Positions 26,948-35,860 of a stretch of DNA of 64,000 nucleotides are shown one piece after another. Source of the DNA: Orenia marismortui DSM 5156 (GTDB lineage Bacteria > Bacillota > Halanaerobiia > Halobacteroidales > Halobacteroidaceae); NCBI RefSeq assembly GCF_000379025.1, contig NZ_KB900622.1, positions 138,617 through 202,616 of the forward strand, given 5' to 3'. The notes beneath the pieces were generated by a model. It was not told where the DNA came from, did not search any database, and saw nothing but the letters and a program-made list of their open reading frames with translations. The number at the start of each line of letters is the position of its first letter. The stretch's first letter is position 1. A program made the position numbers and the translations under genes.

Positions 26948-27493
26948 TTATAGCACTTCCTTAATATATTCTTCCATATCTCCAGGCTGTATATGAGGTT
27001 CAAACCTCTTTAGAACCTTCCCATCTCTACCAACAACAAACTTGGTAAAGTTCCATTTAATTGAATTACCATGAATAAAGCTAGGAAATCTTTTACTTAA
27101 AACAGAATGTACTAATTTCTCATTAGGATCTTCTAATTTAAAACCTTCATGAGGGGCTTTAGAAGTAAGATATTTAAATAATGGTATAGCATTTTCGCCT
27201 CTAACATCAACTTTAGCAAATATAGGAAACTCTACTCCATAATTTATGGTGCAAAAACTCTGGGCATCTTGACTACTTCCAGGTTCTTGATTTGCAAATT
27301 GATTGCAGGGAAACCCTAAAATTTCAAGACCATCTTCTTGGTATTTCGAATATAGTTTTTGTAAATCTTCATATTGGGGAGTAAATCCACACTTGCTAGC
27401 AGTATTAGCTATAATAAGTACTTTACCTTCGTATTCTTTCATACTAACCTCGTTACCAGCTACAGTTTCAACTTTAAAATCATAAATAGACAT
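26948..27493 (-). CDS. Glutathione peroxidase family thiol peroxidase
   Basis: Reduces hydroperoxides, probably with thioredoxin as donor. 181 aa, cysteine form. Peroxidatic Cys in ANTASKCGFTPQY near residue 35, then GFPCNQFANQEPG near residue 60 and the WNFTKF motif near residue 148. ATG after AAGGAG. Separated by 26 bp from the OhrR-like regulator upstream; the two form an evident peroxide-response pair. Confidence 0.94.
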   Translation of the reverse strand: MSIYDFKVETVAGNEVSMKEYEGKVLIIANTASKCGFTPQYEDLQKLYSKYQEDGLEILGFPCNQFANQEPGSSQDAQSFCTINYGVEFPIFAKVDVRGENAIPLFKYLTSKAPHEGFKLEDPNEKLVHSVLSKRFPSFIHGNSIKWNFTKFVVGRDGKVLKRFEPHIQPGDMEEYIKEVL

Positions 27494-27519
27494 CTGACCA
27501 TCTCCTTAAATTTTTACTT

Positions 27520-27933
27520 CTATATCAAATTATCAACCAAATTATACAACTTATCCTTTAATAAGCTAACATCTTCCTCTTTTAAACCACTTTTGCAAAA
27601 AGCTTTTCGAGGTACTTCATAAGCCCCATCTTTTAAAGATATTCCTTCTGTTGTTAATGATATAATTAAAACTCTCTCATCTTCTTTACTTCTACTTCTT
27701 AAAATAAAATTCTTCTTCTCCAACTTCTTTAATACAGGTGTTAAGGTACCTGAATCTAAATATAACTTCTCTCCAATGTCCTTCACAGGAATATTGTCTT
27801 CTTCCCACAAAACTAACATTACTATATACTGTGTATAGGTTAAATTTAATTTTTTAAGATAAGGCTTATAAATCTTAATAATTTCCTTAGAGGCAAGGTA
27901 TATAGGAAAACACAACTGATTCTCAAGCTTCAA
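27520..27933 (-). CDS. MarR/OhrR-family peroxide-sensing regulator
   Basis: Winged-helix repressor of the OhrR group. N-terminus KLENQLCFPIYLASKEI carries the conserved sensing Cys in NQLCFP, followed by the YTQYIVMLVLWEE helix and the wing RSRSKEDERV. The coordinates use the TTG at 27933 (137 aa), but that codon is about 25 nt from the only Shine-Dalgarno sequence. An in-frame ATT at 27951, 8 nt after GGAGG, would add six residues (ITEEDL) that match the usual OhrR N-terminus. Upstream of the peroxidase gene, its likely target. Confidence 0.9.
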   Translation of the reverse strand: MKLENQLCFPIYLASKEIIKIYKPYLKKLNLTYTQYIVMLVLWEEDNIPVKDIGEKLYLDSGTLTPVLKKLEKKNFILRSRSKEDERVLIISLTTEGISLKDGAYEVPRKAFCKSGLKEEDVSLLKDKLYNLVDNLI

Positions 27934-28101
27934 TAAATCTTCTTCAGTAATTTTTATCTCCTCCTTTTAATTTTAAACAATTATATTTTGCGCAATTCAA
28001 TTGTGCGCAATCTAATTATAACAAATTACTATTTTTATTTCAAATTATTTATTACTTGCCAGCTTTTATTATCTCAATAATAACCAATACCTACTCAATA
28101 T

Positions 28102-28138
28102 AAAAAGAGGGGCTATCAATTTGATAGCCCCTCTTTTT
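28102..28138 (-). terminator. Terminator of the floA region
   Basis: A near-perfect palindrome: an 18-bp arm 28102-28119 with GAGGGGCTATCAA and its complement 28121-28138, ending in five T on either strand. It lies 10 bp past the stop of the 28149 gene and can act in both directions. Confidence 0.9.
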
Positions 28139-28148
28139 ATATCTAAGG

Positions 28149-28559
28149 TTAATACCTCTTATATGGATTTTTAGCTCGTGGTTTATCAATAATTTCTTTA
28201 AATATGATCCCTCTTAAAATATCTTCTTCCATCTTCTCTCGATTAATAAAAGCTTCTTCCTCATCCTCAGTGTTACTCTTGATTTTTATTTTGTTATTAT
28301 TATTTATATTATTATTTATACTATTATTTTTCTTTCTATTTTGTAGTTGTATATCAGAATTATTATCTAAAGTTCTTTCTAATGACTTCTTCTGTGGGGA
28401 TTCTATATTTTTAGATTTGCTATACTCCATACTATTATTTTGAGGATATTTTTTATCTTGTGAATTAACATCTTCATTATCTTCTTTTTTTATAACAAAT
28501 TTCAATACTATAAACCCTATCCAAAATAAGAATGGTAGAAAATTTTCTATAAAATCCAC
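28149..28559 (-). CDS. Hypothetical membrane-anchored Asn-rich protein
   Basis: 136 aa; not recognised as a family. One N-terminal transmembrane segment (about residues 6-24), then a polar low-complexity region rich in Asn, Lys and Ser (SINNNINNNNKIKIK), then a charged C-terminal segment. GTG start 8 nt after AGGAG. 14 bp downstream of floA, so in the nfeD-floA operon; perhaps a membrane-microdomain accessory protein, which is inference from position only. Confidence 0.65.
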   Translation of the reverse strand: MDFIENFLPFLFWIGFIVLKFVIKKEDNEDVNSQDKKYPQNNSMEYSKSKNIESPQKKSLERTLDNNSDIQLQNRKKNNSINNNINNNNKIKIKSNTEDEEEAFINREKMEEDILRGIIFKEIIDKPRAKNPYKRY

Positions 28560-28573
28560 CTAATCATCTCCTA

Positions 28574-29572
28574 CTATTTATCTTTTTTATTAGATTTAGC
28601 AGGACTATTTCCATTTCCTAGATCAGAAATATTTTCCCTCATTTGAGTATCTGCTTTAATATTCTGCATATTCATATAATCCATAACACCCATCTTACCT
28701 GTTCTTAATGCTTCTGCCATAGCTTTAGGAACTTCAGCTTCAGACTCAACAACCTTAGCTCTCATCTCTTGTACTCTAGCTTTCATTTCCTGCTCTTCTG
28801 CTACAGCCATAGCTCTTCGTTCTTCTGCCTTCGCCTGAGCAATCTCTTTATCTGCTTCAGCTTGATCAGTCTGTAGTTGTGCACCAATATTCTTTCCAAC
28901 ATCAACATCAGCAATATCAATAGATAAGATTTCAAAAGCTGTACCAGAATCAAGTCCCTTATCTAATACAGTTTCAGAGATAGAATCTGGATTCTCTAAT
29001 ACCTTAGTATGGGCTTTTGCAGAACCAACAGTAGTTACTATTCCTTCACCAACTCTAGCTAAAACTGTCTCTTCTCCAGCTCCACCCACTAAACGTTCAA
29101 TATTAGCTCTTACAGTTACTCTAGCTGTAGCCATTACCTGAATACCATCCATAGCCACTGCAGTTACTACTGGAGTTTGAATCACCTTAGGATTAACACT
29201 CATCTGTACAGCTTCTAATACATCTCTACCAGCTAAATCAATAGCTGCAGCCCTCTCAAACGTAAGATCGATTTCAGCGCGCTGAGCAGCAATTAAAGCA
29301 TCTACTACTCGATCTACATTACCTCCTGCTAAGTAATGTGCCTCAAGCTGATCTGTTTTCAACTGCAAACCTGCCTTATGAGATTTAATCATTGGTCCAA
29401 TAATTGCAGTAGGAATAACCCTTCTTAATCTCATACCAATTAAATTAAGCAAATTGATCTTTACTCCAGCAGCAATAGCTGAAATCCAAAGTCCAACTGG
29501 AATGAAGTAAAAGAACAAAGATAAAAATAAAAAACCAAAAACAATAACTAAAATTGCAAAAGGTCCACTCAA
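28574..29572 (-). CDS. floA: Flotillin-like protein FloA
   Basis: Scaffold of functional membrane microdomains. About 332 aa. N-terminal membrane hairpin (about residues 5-40), SPFH-like domain ([17 protein letters not shown] to [11 protein letters not shown]), then an Ala/Glu-rich coiled coil ([19 protein letters not shown]). Start: TTG at 29572, 9 nt after GGAGG; an ATG three codons upstream abuts the site. Pairs with the NfeD gene upstream, as in most Firmicutes. Confidence 0.95.
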   Translation of the reverse strand: MSGPFAILVIVFGFLFLSLFFYFIPVGLWISAIAAGVKINLLNLIGMRLRRVIPTAIIGPMIKSHKAGLQLKTDQLEAHYLAGGNVDRVVDALIAAQRAEIDLTFERAAAIDLAGRDVLEAVQMSVNPKVIQTPVVTAVAMDGIQVMATARVTVRANIERLVGGAGEETVLARVGEGIVTTVGSAKAHTKVLENPDSISETVLDKGLDSGTAFEILSIDIADVDVGKNIGAQLQTDQAEADKEIAQAKAEERRAMAVAEEQEMKARVQEMRAKVVESEAEVPKAMAEALRTGKMGVMDYMNMQNIKADTQMRENISDLGNGNSPAKSNKKDK

Positions 29573-29634
29573 AATTATCATCCTCCTATAAAATTATTCT
29601 ATCTATAAAATTTAATAGAGTTAGATCATTAATC

Positions 29635-30927
29635 TCACTCCACTAATCTCACTACGACTCTACTTCCTTCAACTTTAACAACCTTTACTTGCTCTCCTTT
29701 AGCAATAAATCTACCTTCACTAACAACATCTAACCTATCATTATCTAGCTTTATAATACCTGCTGGTCTTAATGGAGTTAATGTGATCCCCACTTTATCC
29801 AATACTTCATCTCTCTTAGAAGGAGCTATATAGCCAGCCTCTTTAGTTTGACTCTCAGATAATGAAATTTTACTCCATAATTTGCTAGTACCAAAGATCT
29901 TGAGCATTACTATAGTTGCAGCAATAGATAAAATTAATACTGTTGCTAAAATACTTAAAGCAATATCAGGACTAGGAAATAGGAAATATAAGCTACTAAA
30001 GATACTAATGATCCCTCCAATTCCTGTTATTCCAAAACCAGGAACTACAAAAACTTCTAAAACTATAAGTATTAAACCTACAATGAATAAAATTATTAAT
30101 CCCCAACTAGCTACTCCATTAATAATATAACCACTAAAAAATAAAGCTAAACTCACTAGCCCTATTGTACCACCAACTCCCCAGCCAGGTGCTAAAGCTT
30201 CAAATACTAATGCTATAAAAGCAACAGTTAATAAAATAACACTAATATTAGGATTTGTAACAAATCTAGCTAGTTTTTCAGCAGTAGTAGCTTTAATTTC
30301 TACTACTTTAGCATCTGTTAAATTTAAACTTCTTAATAAAGAATCAAAATCATCTACTACTAAATCAGTCATTTGATTTTCTAGAGCCTCTTGAGCAGTT
30401 AAAGTCAATAACTTTCCTGCTTCTATCAGTTCAGGAATTTCTATATCTGAATCAACCATAGCAGCTGCTAAATCTGGATTCTTATCTCTTCTTTCTGCTG
30501 TAGCTTTAAACTCCTTTCGTAAAGCCGAAATATATTTTTCTTCCTTAGGTCTTGTTTCAGCCGCTCCCATACTACTACCTGGAGCCATTATCAACTTTTC
30601 TCCAGCTAAAGCAATCAAGGCTCCGGCAGACCAAGCACGATTAGACACATATGTAATAGTTTGAATCTTAGAATTAAATATAGCATCTCTAATTTTAATT
30701 CCTGAATCAACTAGACCTCCATAGGTATCTATTTTGAAGATAATAGCATCTGCCTCTGAATTTTCTGCTTCTTCTATACCTTTTCTTACTAAGTTTAACA
30801 TACCTGGGTTTACAGTTCCTTGAATTGGTATCTGATAAACTAAATCAGATGGTCTAGCTTCTAATGAAATATTGACAGCAGCAATTGTTATTAACATTAA
30901 CAACAGAGATAATATTATTCTCTTCAA
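29635..30927 (-). CDS. NfeD-family membrane serine protease
   Basis: 430 aa NfeD1b-type protein. Signal/anchor at the N-terminus, ClpP-like periplasmic-side protease domain (about 30-220) with the nucleophile in SNRAWSAGALIALAG near residue 100, then four or five transmembrane helices (about 225-345) and a C-terminal OB-fold NfeD domain. TTG start behind GGAGGTG. Upstream partner of floA; such pairs are thought to control microdomain protein turnover. Confidence 0.93.
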   Translation of the reverse strand: MKRIILSLLLMLITIAAVNISLEARPSDLVYQIPIQGTVNPGMLNLVRKGIEEAENSEADAIIFKIDTYGGLVDSGIKIRDAIFNSKIQTITYVSNRAWSAGALIALAGEKLIMAPGSSMGAAETRPKEEKYISALRKEFKATAERRDKNPDLAAAMVDSDIEIPELIEAGKLLTLTAQEALENQMTDLVVDDFDSLLRSLNLTDAKVVEIKATTAEKLARFVTNPNISVILLTVAFIALVFEALAPGWGVGGTIGLVSLALFFSGYIINGVASWGLIILFIVGLILIVLEVFVVPGFGITGIGGIISIFSSLYFLFPSPDIALSILATVLILSIAATIVMLKIFGTSKLWSKISLSESQTKEAGYIAPSKRDEVLDKVGITLTPLRPAGIIKLDNDRLDVVSEGRFIAKGEQVKVVKVEGSRVVVRLVE

Positions 30928-31090
30928 TACTTCACCTCCTATCTCTAATTATTCTAAGCTATAGCATATAATCTCTTATTTCTTATTATTACATATTTAA
31001 TCGAAAAAAATAAAAATCCTCTAATTTATTCTAGTTTTATAGTTCTATTTTTATAAAATCATATAATAAATTGGATAGAATAAATAGCAT

Positions 31091-31741
31091 CTATAAATCA
31101 TTTTCAGTTACTTCTTCCTCTTTAGATATTAAATCCTTAATCAAATTTCTAAGATAAGAGGTTCCTTTCTTTTTACTATATATATAACCTATAGTAGATG
31201 TAAATAATGCTCCTAAAGCATCCACTATTAGATCTCCCATAGTATCATCTAAACCAGATTTTTGCATATTAGACCCTAATAAAGAGTCCATAGCAAATTC
31301 AAATATCTCCCACAAAACACCTGCAGTTACTGCAAAAGCAAAAGAAAAAATCGCAATAAATAAGCCACTTAATGCTAAATTAACCTTAGAATCTCTATTC
31401 AAAATATAAATTAAAATAAAACCTATAAAACCAAGAATTATACCTGATAAAGTATGAAGCATTATATCCCACCACCAAAATTTAAGATAGTACTCATTTA
31501 ATTCTCCTAAATATAAAGATGCAAAGATAAAAACAAGTATAATCATTTGAAAGCTTGGTGGAATATAAATATATGCCTTCTCTTCTAATAATAACGGAAG
31601 ATAAGTTAAAAGTAACATTAAAACTGAAGCAAAAAGGTTAAACCAGTTTTGAGTGAGAACATTACCAACTATAGCGCCTAATAAAAACAACCTAAAAAGA
31701 TTGGCGAATAACTTATATAATTTATGCTCTTGATTTTCCAT
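31091..31741 (-). CDS. Polytopic membrane protein (DUF2238/YjdF-like)
   Basis: 216 aa with about six transmembrane helices. The motifs WWDIMLHTLSG (near residue 88) and LWEIFEFAMDSLLGSNMQ followed by DDTMGDLIVDALGAL are typical of the DUF2238/YjdF group of unknown function. ATG after GGAGGAG. Stands alone between nfeD and ssb. Charged C-terminal tail. Confidence 0.8.
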   Translation of the reverse strand: MENQEHKLYKLFANLFRLFLLGAIVGNVLTQNWFNLFASVLMLLLTYLPLLLEEKAYIYIPPSFQMIILVFIFASLYLGELNEYYLKFWWWDIMLHTLSGIILGFIGFILIYILNRDSKVNLALSGLFIAIFSFAFAVTAGVLWEIFEFAMDSLLGSNMQKSGLDDTMGDLIVDALGALFTSTIGYIYSKKKGTSYLRNLIKDLISKEEEVTENDL

Positions 31742-31906
31742 CTAGTTTCTCCTCCTTTCAACTGGATTACTTTAATCAAGATCAAGATAGATCTCTAAAA
31801 ATTTATAACTATAGTGCAAAACTCAATATATCTTTAATTAAAAAATAAATATTTCTTCTATAATAATATCATATTTATTTATTTCATTATAATTTACAAT
31901 AATCAT

Positions 31907-31947
31907 AAAATAAAGGGTCGAAGATATAATCTCCGGCCCTTTATTTC
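31907..31947 (-). terminator. Terminator of the ssb transcript
   Basis: AAATAAAGGG (31908-31917) pairs with CCCTTTATTT (31937-31946), continued by a CG pair after one mismatch. T-rich on the minus strand. About 20 bp after the ssb stop. Confidence 0.75.
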
Positions 31948-31965
31948 TTAACTTATTAGAATTAA

Positions 31966-32298
31966 TTATGCTGTAGCTTCATTATTCTTATCTAAAAATT
32001 TTACATTCTTAGCTAAGATTCCAGTCTTATAACACATATCCCCAGTTTCTTTATCCTCCCAACTATCAACTTGGATTCTACCTTCAATTGCTACTAATCT
32101 ACCTTTCTTTAGAAATTTAGCGCAATGTTCTGCTAACTTCCTCCAAGCTTCTACATAGATAAAATCTGCCTTTTGGCCTTTAGCTTTATATTCGCGATCA
32201 ACTGCAACTACCAAATTAGCTTTTTTTACCCCGCTAGAAAACGTTTTAACTTCAGGATTTCGTGCTAATCTTCCCACTAAACTTACTTGATTTAACAT
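31966..32298 (-). CDS. ssb: Short single-stranded DNA-binding protein
   Basis: Binds ssDNA in replication, repair or transformation. 110 aa OB fold: LNQVSLVGRLARNPEVK at the N-terminus and YVEAWRKLAEHCAKFLKKGRLVAIEGRIQ in the middle. It stops soon after the OB domain, and the acidic C-terminal tip (DDDIPF type) that recruits partner proteins is missing. This suggests a paralogue like SsbB rather than the main replication SSB. Single gene with its own terminator. Confidence 0.92.
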   Translation of the reverse strand: MLNQVSLVGRLARNPEVKTFSSGVKKANLVVAVDREYKAKGQKADFIYVEAWRKLAEHCAKFLKKGRLVAIEGRIQVDSWEDKETGDMCYKTGILAKNVKFLDKNNEATA

Positions 32299-32398
32299 TT
32301 AAACCTCCACCTCTCATAAAATATTTTTCTTATAATAACCATCTATCCCATGATTATACATAAAGATAAGAAATATTTATAAGAGTGAGCTTATATAT

Positions 32399-33715
32399 CT
32401 AAAGATCATCAAAGATAATCTTTTTTAAAATATAATTACTATATTCTAAACCCTCTTCTAAATTACTAAACTCACCATTCAACTGAGCGTCATAAATTTC
32501 TTTTAATATTTTCCCCATCTTCTTACCTGGTTTAACTCCTAGCTCTATTAAATGCCTCCCTTTAATAATTGGCTCTACTTCATCTTTAACGTGATTATAT
32601 ACCTTTAAGATATCATCTATATAACTTATATCAGTTGTTACCTTTCTTCCTAAAGTATCAGCTTTATGTAACTTTAACAACCGAGGAATATCCACTTGAT
32701 TAACCAATTTTCTAACAGCTTTTTTAGATAGATTATTTTTTAAATCTAAAGGTCTCATATGATACTTTATAAGTGCTCTCACCTGACTAATAATCTCCTT
32801 ATTATCGGTAATTTTAGTTAAAAAAAACCCTACTCTTTTAGCACCTTCATTTTCATGACCATAAAAATGAACTCTATCAACCTTTTTTATTCTTTTTACA
32901 TATGCTTTACCAATATCATGATATAATATTGCTAACATTAAAATAATATCTCTTTCTGATATAGACAAGACATTAAGACTTAACATTGTATGTTCAAATA
33001 CATCTCCTTCTGGATGATATTTTTCACCTTGTTCTATCTGAGACAAATCATCTATTTCAGAAAAGTAAGAAGATAATATTCCTATTTTTTTCATCCACCT
33101 AAAAGCAATTGAGGGGTATTTAGCCTTTAGCATTATTTTTTCTATCTCAATAAAGATTCTTTCTTTTGCTATCTTCTCTAAAGTAGGAATCAATTTTTCA
33201 CATAACTGTTCAGTCTCTTCATCAACTTGAAAATCAAATCTAGCTTTAAATTGAGCAACCCTCAATATCCTTAAGGGATCTGCTTGAAAACTTTCTGGGC
33301 TGATATATCTTAATATACCTTTCTTAATATCTTCTTGACCACCATAGATATCAATGATTTCATCCTTCAACGGATCATATAGCATAGAGTTAATTGTTAA
33401 ATCTCTTCTAGCACAGGCTTCTTCTATAGTCATCTTAGGATCTACTTTATAATGCTCTCCTTTAACACCAACTTCTGTTTTATGAGGAAAAGAAAATTCA
33501 TAATCTTCTAACAGATAAATAGGATAAGATTTCCCAACTAGTCTGAATCTACCATAGTTTTGCAAAATATTTTTTAGTTCTTGCGGAGTAATACCATAAA
33601 CCTCTATATCAACATCCTTACTCTCAACATTCAAAATTTTATCCCTAACATATCCTCCTACAATGTAAGCTTTCCCTCCACTACTTTTTATATCTTTAAA
33701 AATTGATTTTAACAT
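32399..33715 (-). CDS. CCA tRNA nucleotidyltransferase / poly(A) polymerase family with HD domain
   Basis: Adds or repairs the tRNA 3' CCA. 438 aa. Class II nucleotidyltransferase head: AYIVGGYVRDKILN and KDVDIEVYG (catalytic Asp pair) near residues 15-40, RRDLTINSMLYD near 105 and the RILRVAQFKARF helix. An HD phosphohydrolase domain follows (AILYHDIGKAY near residue 265). ATG at 33715, 7 nt after GGTGG; the in-frame extension to 33787 has no site. Whether it adds CC, A or CCA cannot be told by eye. Confidence 0.9.
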   Translation of the reverse strand: MLKSIFKDIKSSGGKAYIVGGYVRDKILNVESKDVDIEVYGITPQELKNILQNYGRFRLVGKSYPIYLLEDYEFSFPHKTEVGVKGEHYKVDPKMTIEEACARRDLTINSMLYDPLKDEIIDIYGGQEDIKKGILRYISPESFQADPLRILRVAQFKARFDFQVDEETEQLCEKLIPTLEKIAKERIFIEIEKIMLKAKYPSIAFRWMKKIGILSSYFSEIDDLSQIEQGEKYHPEGDVFEHTMLSLNVLSISERDIILMLAILYHDIGKAYVKRIKKVDRVHFYGHENEGAKRVGFFLTKITDNKEIISQVRALIKYHMRPLDLKNNLSKKAVRKLVNQVDIPRLLKLHKADTLGRKVTTDISYIDDILKVYNHVKDEVEPIIKGRHLIELGVKPGKKMGKILKEIYDAQLNGEFSNLEEGLEYSNYILKKIIFDDL

Positions 33716-33949
33716 CTTAAAACCACCACTTTTTATTTTAAACTTATTATCCTCATACAATCTAAAACTTATAAATACAAAATTCAATATATAATAATTA
33801 TCAAACCCAAACTAATAATTTTTAAAATAAGAATTATAAAGACTGATAATAATCTTAAATCATTCTACAGATTTATATATAATAGATATAAGCCAATATC
33901 TATTTAAAGATTAAACTAATCTTTCCTTCTCCCTAATAATAAAGAATCA

Positions 33950-34120
33950 TCAATGATAAGATCTATATTGTATGAATAATATCGGATAAATAAGCCAACT
34001 TGAAAAAATAAAAGTAATAGTGCCACCGATATTAACTTTAATATTCCTAAAATTTTTAACTAAATTAAATATAAACACTATAAGATTAAAGATTACACCT
34101 GATAAATATATCCACTTCAA
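33950..34120 (-). CDS. Small membrane protein (56 aa)
   Basis: TTG start at 34120 after GAGGTGG. 56 aa with two hydrophobic stretches: about residues 3-21 (WIYLSGVIFNLIVFIFNLV) and 34-50. Not recognised. It lies in the 740-bp region between the CCA-enzyme gene and ylbJ, which is otherwise AT-rich spacer, probably holding the ylbJ promoter. Supported by a well-placed ribosome binding site and membrane-protein composition only. Confidence 0.5.
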   Translation of the reverse strand: MKWIYLSGVIFNLIVFIFNLVKNFRNIKVNIGGTITFIFSSWLIYPILFIQYRSYH

Positions 34121-34459
34121 CTTTTCCACCTCATTTTATGAAAATATACAATTTTTTTACTACAATTAGTAACTATTATTGAGTATATTGTAGCTATTTT
34201 CAAATATTTTGTCAAATAATCTTCTTCATACTAACTAATATATTAACAACTTATATCTGTAATTATCCAGCTAATTAAGAACATTAGATACTAATAATTA
34301 CTGATAAAATAGTACTAATCCCTTTATACTTTTAACAATTAAATAATCAATATCCAATACAAAGCTTAGAATTATTTATTTATCCTAAATTTAAAAGTAA
34401 TATTATATTTACAACTTAAATATTAATAAATAAGGAAACTCAATAAAGGAGGGAAGCTT

Positions 34460-34891
34460 TTGAAAAATAATATCGATAAAAAACTAGTACATATAAAAGC
34501 AATTATTGCAATCTTATTTACTATTTCTATAATTATATTTTCAGAGCAAGCATTCGACTCTGCAGTAGATGGACTGCATACTTGGTGGGATATTGTCTTT
34601 CCTGCCCTACTACCATTTTTCATCATGGCAGAGATATTAATGGGACTTGGAGTAGTTCATTTTATAGGTGCTTTATTAGAACCATTAATGAGACCTTTAT
34701 TTAAAGTGCCTGGAGTTGGTGCATTTGCTTTAGCAATGGGCCTTGCTTCTGGTTACCCTATTGGTGCTAAGATAACAGGAAATTTGAGAAGAGAAAGGTT
34801 ATGTACACAAGCTGAAGGAGAGAGATTAGTATCTTTTACTAATACAGCTGATCCTTTATTTATGATTGGGGCTGTAGCTCTAGTTACATGA
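34460..34891 (+). pseudogene. ylbJ: ylbJ (spoVV) 5' fragment, interrupted by prophage
   Basis: N-terminal third of the sporulation integral membrane protein YlbJ/SpoVV, which in B. subtilis moves dipicolinic acid into the forespore. TTG start behind AAAGGAGGG. Conserved stretches are intact: WWDIVFPALLPFFIMAEILMG, LEPLMRPLFKVPGVGAFALAMG, SGYPIGAKI and ERLVSFTNTADPLFMIGAVA. The match ends there; LVT and a stop follow, giving 143 aa instead of about 400. The break coincides with the start of the prophage. The rest of the gene should lie past the right edge. Confidence 0.88.
34867..34890. other. Probable prophage attachment site (attL) in ylbJ
   Basis: YlbJ homology stops within GGGGCTGTAGCT (34867-34879) and phage-like sequence with a terminator for minus-strand phage genes begins within 100 bp. 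The exact core cannot be fixed without the other junction. Confidence 0.6.
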
Positions 34892-34951
34892 TTATAAAAG
34901 AAAAAATCAATAACAATAAATATACTACCAGTTTTTCTATGCAAAAAATAT

Positions 34952-34993
34952 AAAAAGACCTCCTAGGAATCTATTCCCCAAGAGGTCTTCTTT
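34952..34993 (-). terminator. Terminator at the end of the prophage late operon
   Basis: AAGACCTC and GAGGTCTT form the stem ends across about 20 nt; on the minus strand TTTTTAT follows. It ends phage late transcription about 100 bp from the junction and so keeps it from running antisense into ylbJ. Confidence 0.8.
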
Positions 34994-34996
34994 ATC

Positions 34997-35122
34997 TTAA
35001 AACTTACCTTTGATTTTAAATTCAATTTTCTTTTCTAGTCCATGTTCTCCCCTAATATCTCTAACTAAATTTTCTACTAAATTAGTATCTAGATCAAAGC
35101 TAGTTATTTCTACTTCCCCAAT
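34997..35122 (-). other. Open frame overlapping the holin end, no canonical start
   Basis: About 41 codons (GEVEITSFDLDTNLVENL..., ending KIEFKIKGKF) stay open in the -1 frame relative to the holin gene and read like real protein. The only early candidate start is ATT at 35122. It may be a decayed or frameshifted C-terminal extension of the holin gene or a tiny separate gene. Function unknown. Confidence 0.3.
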
Positions 35123-35418
35123 TCTCCCCTTTTAGCTCTTGCTTTTAATCTAATGTCAACTTTTTTCTTGATAGGATCATCAATTTTATAACCAGCCTCT
35201 TCTAATTCTTTAATGATTTTCTCTGAAATTGCATCAACTTGCTGCAAGATCTCAACTTCTGAAAAATTATCAGCAACTACATCGATAATATCATCAACTT
35301 CAGTTAGTACAGGAATAGATTTAGATAAATAATGATCTATCTCTGGCATAAACTTTCTGGCAATCACAATAACGACACTCAAAACCCCTAACAATGTAAT
35401 AATATTTTCAACACTCAT
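35110..35418 (-). CDS. Phage holin, LLH-like
   Basis: 102 aa. One N-terminal transmembrane segment (about residues 5-22) followed by an amphipathic, charged helical region rich in Val, Asp and Lys and a basic C-terminus. Size, topology and place next to the endolysin fit an LLH-family holin. ATG 9 nt after AGGAG. Last clear gene of the late operon. Confidence 0.65.
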   Translation of the reverse strand: MSVENIITLLGVLSVVIVIARKFMPEIDHYLSKSIPVLTEVDDIIDVVADNFSEVEILQQVDAISEKIIKELEEAGYKIDDPIKKKVDIRLKARAKRGELGK

Positions 35419-35444
35419 ATTAACACGCTCCTAATAATTATTTT

Positions 35445-35816
35445 TTAACTTCTTTCATCCCATCTTGCTTTATAACCACGAACATCTAAATGAATAAATG
35501 TATCATACTTACCTATACCATCAAAGCCTAATCCTTCTGCTATAGCTTCCATATCATCTGCATCATAAGGTAAATTATTAAGAGATATATCAACTGCTTT
35601 TCCAAATAGATGCTGACTATTGGGACTCCCCCCTACCTTTTGGTTATAATCTGCATTTCTATAAGCAGAATTTATCACAAGAGGTTGACCCACGTTATCT
35701 CTTAATTTTTGCAGTTTCTCTACTAATTCACTATCAATTACAACTTGATGGCTACCATCTTTGCACTCAAACTCTGATAACTTAAAATTTTTGCTTATTT
35801 GTATATCATTGATCAA
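35445..35816 (-). CDS. Endolysin, M15 D,D/L-alanyl peptidase type
   Basis: Cuts the peptide part of peptidoglycan for host lysis. About 123 aa, a single Peptidase M15A-like domain with no cell-wall-binding domain. Zinc ligands in SQHLFGKAVDI (SxHxxGxAxD) near residue 72 and FIHLDVRG near residue 113; INSAYRN precedes them. Start: TTG at 35816 behind AGGAGGTG. Lies between XhlA and the holin. Confidence 0.9.
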   Translation of the reverse strand: MINDIQISKNFKLSEFECKDGSHQVVIDSELVEKLQKLRDNVGQPLVINSAYRNADYNQKVGGSPNSQHLFGKAVDISLNNLPYDADDMEAIAEGLGFDGIGKYDTFIHLDVRGYKARWDERS

Positions 35817-35832
35817 AATCTCACCTCCTCTC

Positions 35833-35860
35833 AAATAAAAAAAGACACCCTAAGGTGACT
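35833..35860 (-). terminator. Small hairpin upstream of the endolysin ribosome binding site
   Basis: CACC/GGTG stem on the minus strand followed by seven T, then ATTTGAGAGGAGGTG, the endolysin site. The short stem suggests partial attenuation. One of a recurring set in this operon. Confidence 0.4.

Noticed and set aside
34201..34250. Sigma-E promoter for ylbJ (CATACTAA at 34227)
   Set aside because: The -10-like word is over 200 nt from the start codon and no matching -35 could be placed with confidence.
34423..34626. Minus-strand frame antisense to ylbJ
   Set aside because: ylbJ on the plus strand has family homology and a strong ribosome site; the antisense frame has neither.
34753..34944. 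Minus-strand frame across the ylbJ-prophage junction
   Set aside because: Composition is that of an antisense shadow and it crosses the junction; no ribosome site.
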